A stretch of DNA of 64,000 nucleotides from Sphingobacterium kitahiroshimense (GTDB lineage: Bacteria; Bacteroidota; Bacteroidia; Sphingobacteriales; Sphingobacteriaceae), in the NCBI RefSeq assembly GCF_025961315.1, contig NZ_JAOQNK010000001.1:3348001-3412000 (forward strand). Reading direction: 5' to 3'. Under the pieces are notes generated by a model. That model worked only from the letters and a program-made list of their open reading frames with translations. It had not been told where the DNA came from and made no database searches. The translations under genes were made by a program, and so were the position numbers. Shown here piece after piece: positions 62,773 through 64,000 of this stretch (its first letter is position 1; each line of letters opens with the position of its first letter).

Positions 62773-62818
62773 ATTAGAAAATAAAAAGGAGCCGATCAGC
62801 TCCTTTTTATTTTCTAAT
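62773..62818. terminator. Bidirectional terminator between folP and murF
   Basis: A perfect 20-bp stem with CGATCA loop, core AAAAAGGAGC/GCTCCTTTTT. Confidence 0.93.
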
Positions 62819-62832
62819 ATCTTTTCAAAAAT

Positions 62833-64000
62833 CTATAAAACATCCATCAGCTTTTCAAAAGCCATTCCACGGGATGCTTTCAGTAATATTGTTGCATGCG
62901 AAATCGGATTGCTCAATAAAGCGGCTTTCGCATCACTTGTTGTTTCGAAAAATTCTCCACCTACATCTTGATGCTCATAAAATGCTTTACCGACAAAGAT
63001 CAAACGCGCTCCAGAAATGGTTTTCGCTAGTTCCACCACTTTTTTATGCTCATAAGAAGATTCTTCACCTAATTCAAACATATCTCCCAGTATAACAACT
63101 TTATGAGTAGCCTCAATGATACGCATATTTGTTAATGCCGCTTCCATACTCGTTGCATTAGCATTATAATAATCACAGATCACTGTATTACGATCTGTCT
63201 TTGTTATCTGAGAACGGTTATTTGTTGGTTTATATTCTGAAATAGCGTTATTAATAAGGGTAAGAGGCACATGAAAATAATGTCCAAGAGCTATCGCTGC
63301 CAAAAAATTCTCCGTATTATAAGAACCTGCTAACTGCGTATCGGCATGAAAGATCTCTTCAGATTGTTGAAGATGCCATTCAATCTGTAATAATGGATCT
63401 GCTTTAATCAGCCTTCCAATAATAGCATTTGACTCGGAAAAACCATATTTAACTACTTTATTAATATGCCGTTGCTCTGCCATTTCTTTAAGAAAAGGAT
63501 TATCTCCCTGTAAAAATAACGTTCCTTGATTAGCTTCCAACCAGTCATAGAGTTCACCTTTTGTTTTCTTTACCCCTTCAAAGGAACCAAATCCCTCTAA
63601 GTGTGCTTTACCTACATTTGAAATCAGACCATGAGTGGGTTCGGCAATCCTGCATAAAAAATCAATTTCACCAATATGATTAGCTCCCATTTCGATGATT
63701 GCAATTTCAATATCATCGTCTATCGCCAACAAAGTCAATGGAACACCAATATGATTATTTAAATTTCCTTTTGTAGCATAAGTTTTATATTTTTTGGACA
63801 GAACGGCATGCAGCAACTCTTTCGTCGTTGTCTTACCATTAGTGCCCGTTACACCAATAAAAGGAATATTCAATTGTTTACGATGAACATGTGCTAACGC
63901 TTGGAGAGTTTCTAAAGCATCTTCTACAAGTATAAATCGATCATCTTTTTTATATTTCTCTTCGTCAATGACGACATAAGCGGCACCCGAAATCAAGGCT
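62833..64000 (-). CDS. murF: UDP-MurNAc-tripeptide-D-Ala-D-Ala ligase (N-terminus outside window)
   Basis: The frame is open to the window edge, showing about 389 residues of the usual 430-450, so the N-terminal UDP-binding part is partly missing. MurF adds D-Ala-D-Ala to UDP-MurNAc-tripeptide in the cytoplasm. Visible: the ATP loop TGTNGKTTTKELL, the Mg-binding Glu in AIIEMGANHIGEI, the central NNHIG loop and the C-terminal DYYNANATSMEAAL motif. The true start codon lies beyond base 64000. Confidence 0.93.
   Translation of the reverse strand, partial: ALISGAAYVVIDEEKYKKDDRFILVEDALETLQALAHVHRKQLNIPFIGVTGTNGKTTTKELLHAVLSKKYKTYATKGNLNNHIGVPLTLLAIDDDIEIAIIEMGANHIGEIDFLCRIAEPTHGLISNVGKAHLEGFGSFEGVKKTKGELYDWLEANQGTLFLQGDNPFLKEMAEQRHINKVVKYGFSESNAIIGRLIKADPLLQIEWHLQQSEEIFHADTQLAGSYNTENFLAAIALGHYFHVPLTLINNAISEYKPTNNRSQITKTDRNTVICDYYNANATSMEAALTNMRIIEATHKVVILGDMFELGEESSYEHKKVVELAKTISGARLIFVGKAFYEHQDVGGEFFETTSDAKAALLSNPISHATILLKASRGMAFEKLMDVL

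Overview
The window is AT-rich bacterial chromosome from a Bacteroidota, most likely a Sphingobacteriaceae member (Sphingobacterium or Pedobacter type). Supporting signs are TAnnTTTG-type promoters with almost no Shine-Dalgarno sequences, an LpxC-FabZ fusion, a PorX regulator (type IX secretion), sigma/anti-sigma/outer-membrane-barrel cassettes, YtxJ and DUF4920 proteins, and long perfect hairpin terminators between convergent genes. There is no phage, insertion sequence, CRISPR array or rRNA, and no ordinary tRNA gene. The genus is an inference.

Layout. 1-2.4 kb: the end of a membrane-protein gene and a secreted M1 aminopeptidase. 2.4-7.0 kb: an RNA-repair-type locus with RtcB RNA ligase, an SPFH/slipin protein, a 0.9-kb non-coding region holding tRNA-like RNA, and a divergent WYL regulator. 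7.1-24 kb: housekeeping genes: hemW, kdtA, galE, a TPR/HTH sensor, mfd, galT-galK, metallophosphoesterase, hemH, ispH, ndk, ybeY and ruvX. 24-31 kb: a secreted DUF1684-peptide deformylase fusion, glutaminyl cyclase, yraN, dnaG and UDP-glucose dehydrogenase. 31-40 kb: M3 peptidase lipoprotein, DUF4407 protein, rmuC, a degenerate arginase-fold protein, an NAD-epimerase and a shortened SerB/SerA fusion. 40-46.5 kb: folate cyclo-ligase, efp, and the lipid A block HD protein-lpxD-lpxC/fabZ-lpxA-ABC ATPase. 46.8-51 kb: porX, tsaE, ECF sigma, putative anti-sigma and an outer-membrane barrel. 51-64 kb: ABC ATPase, TlpA thioredoxin, esterase, alanine dehydrogenase, a CapD-type dehydratase, TPR protein, ribH, ytxJ, S4 protein, dapD, tsaC, DUF4920, folP and the C-terminal part of murF.

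Main discovery. Between the slipin and WYL genes, on the minus strand, the sequence folds as a circularly permuted tRNA core (5553-5620). It reads: 3' strand of the anticodon stem, 5-nt variable loop, T-arm with TTCGAAT loop, acceptor stem closed by a short loop, U8-A9-like TA, perfect D-arm, 5' strand of the anticodon stem. This is the topology described for the tRNA-like domain of bacterial Y RNAs, which occur beside RtcB in Salmonella. A second T-arm follows, and palindromes sit in the shared regulatory region. No Ro60/Rsr (TROVE) protein is encoded nearby.

Other points: at least eight genes have a promoter -7 box ending only 4-8 nt before the start codon, suggesting leaderless or nearly leaderless mRNAs. 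There are several unusual proteins: a secreted deformylase fusion, a SerB-SerA fusion lacking its NAD-binding domain, an arginase-fold protein missing metal ligands, and an EF-P with Asn at the modified-residue position.
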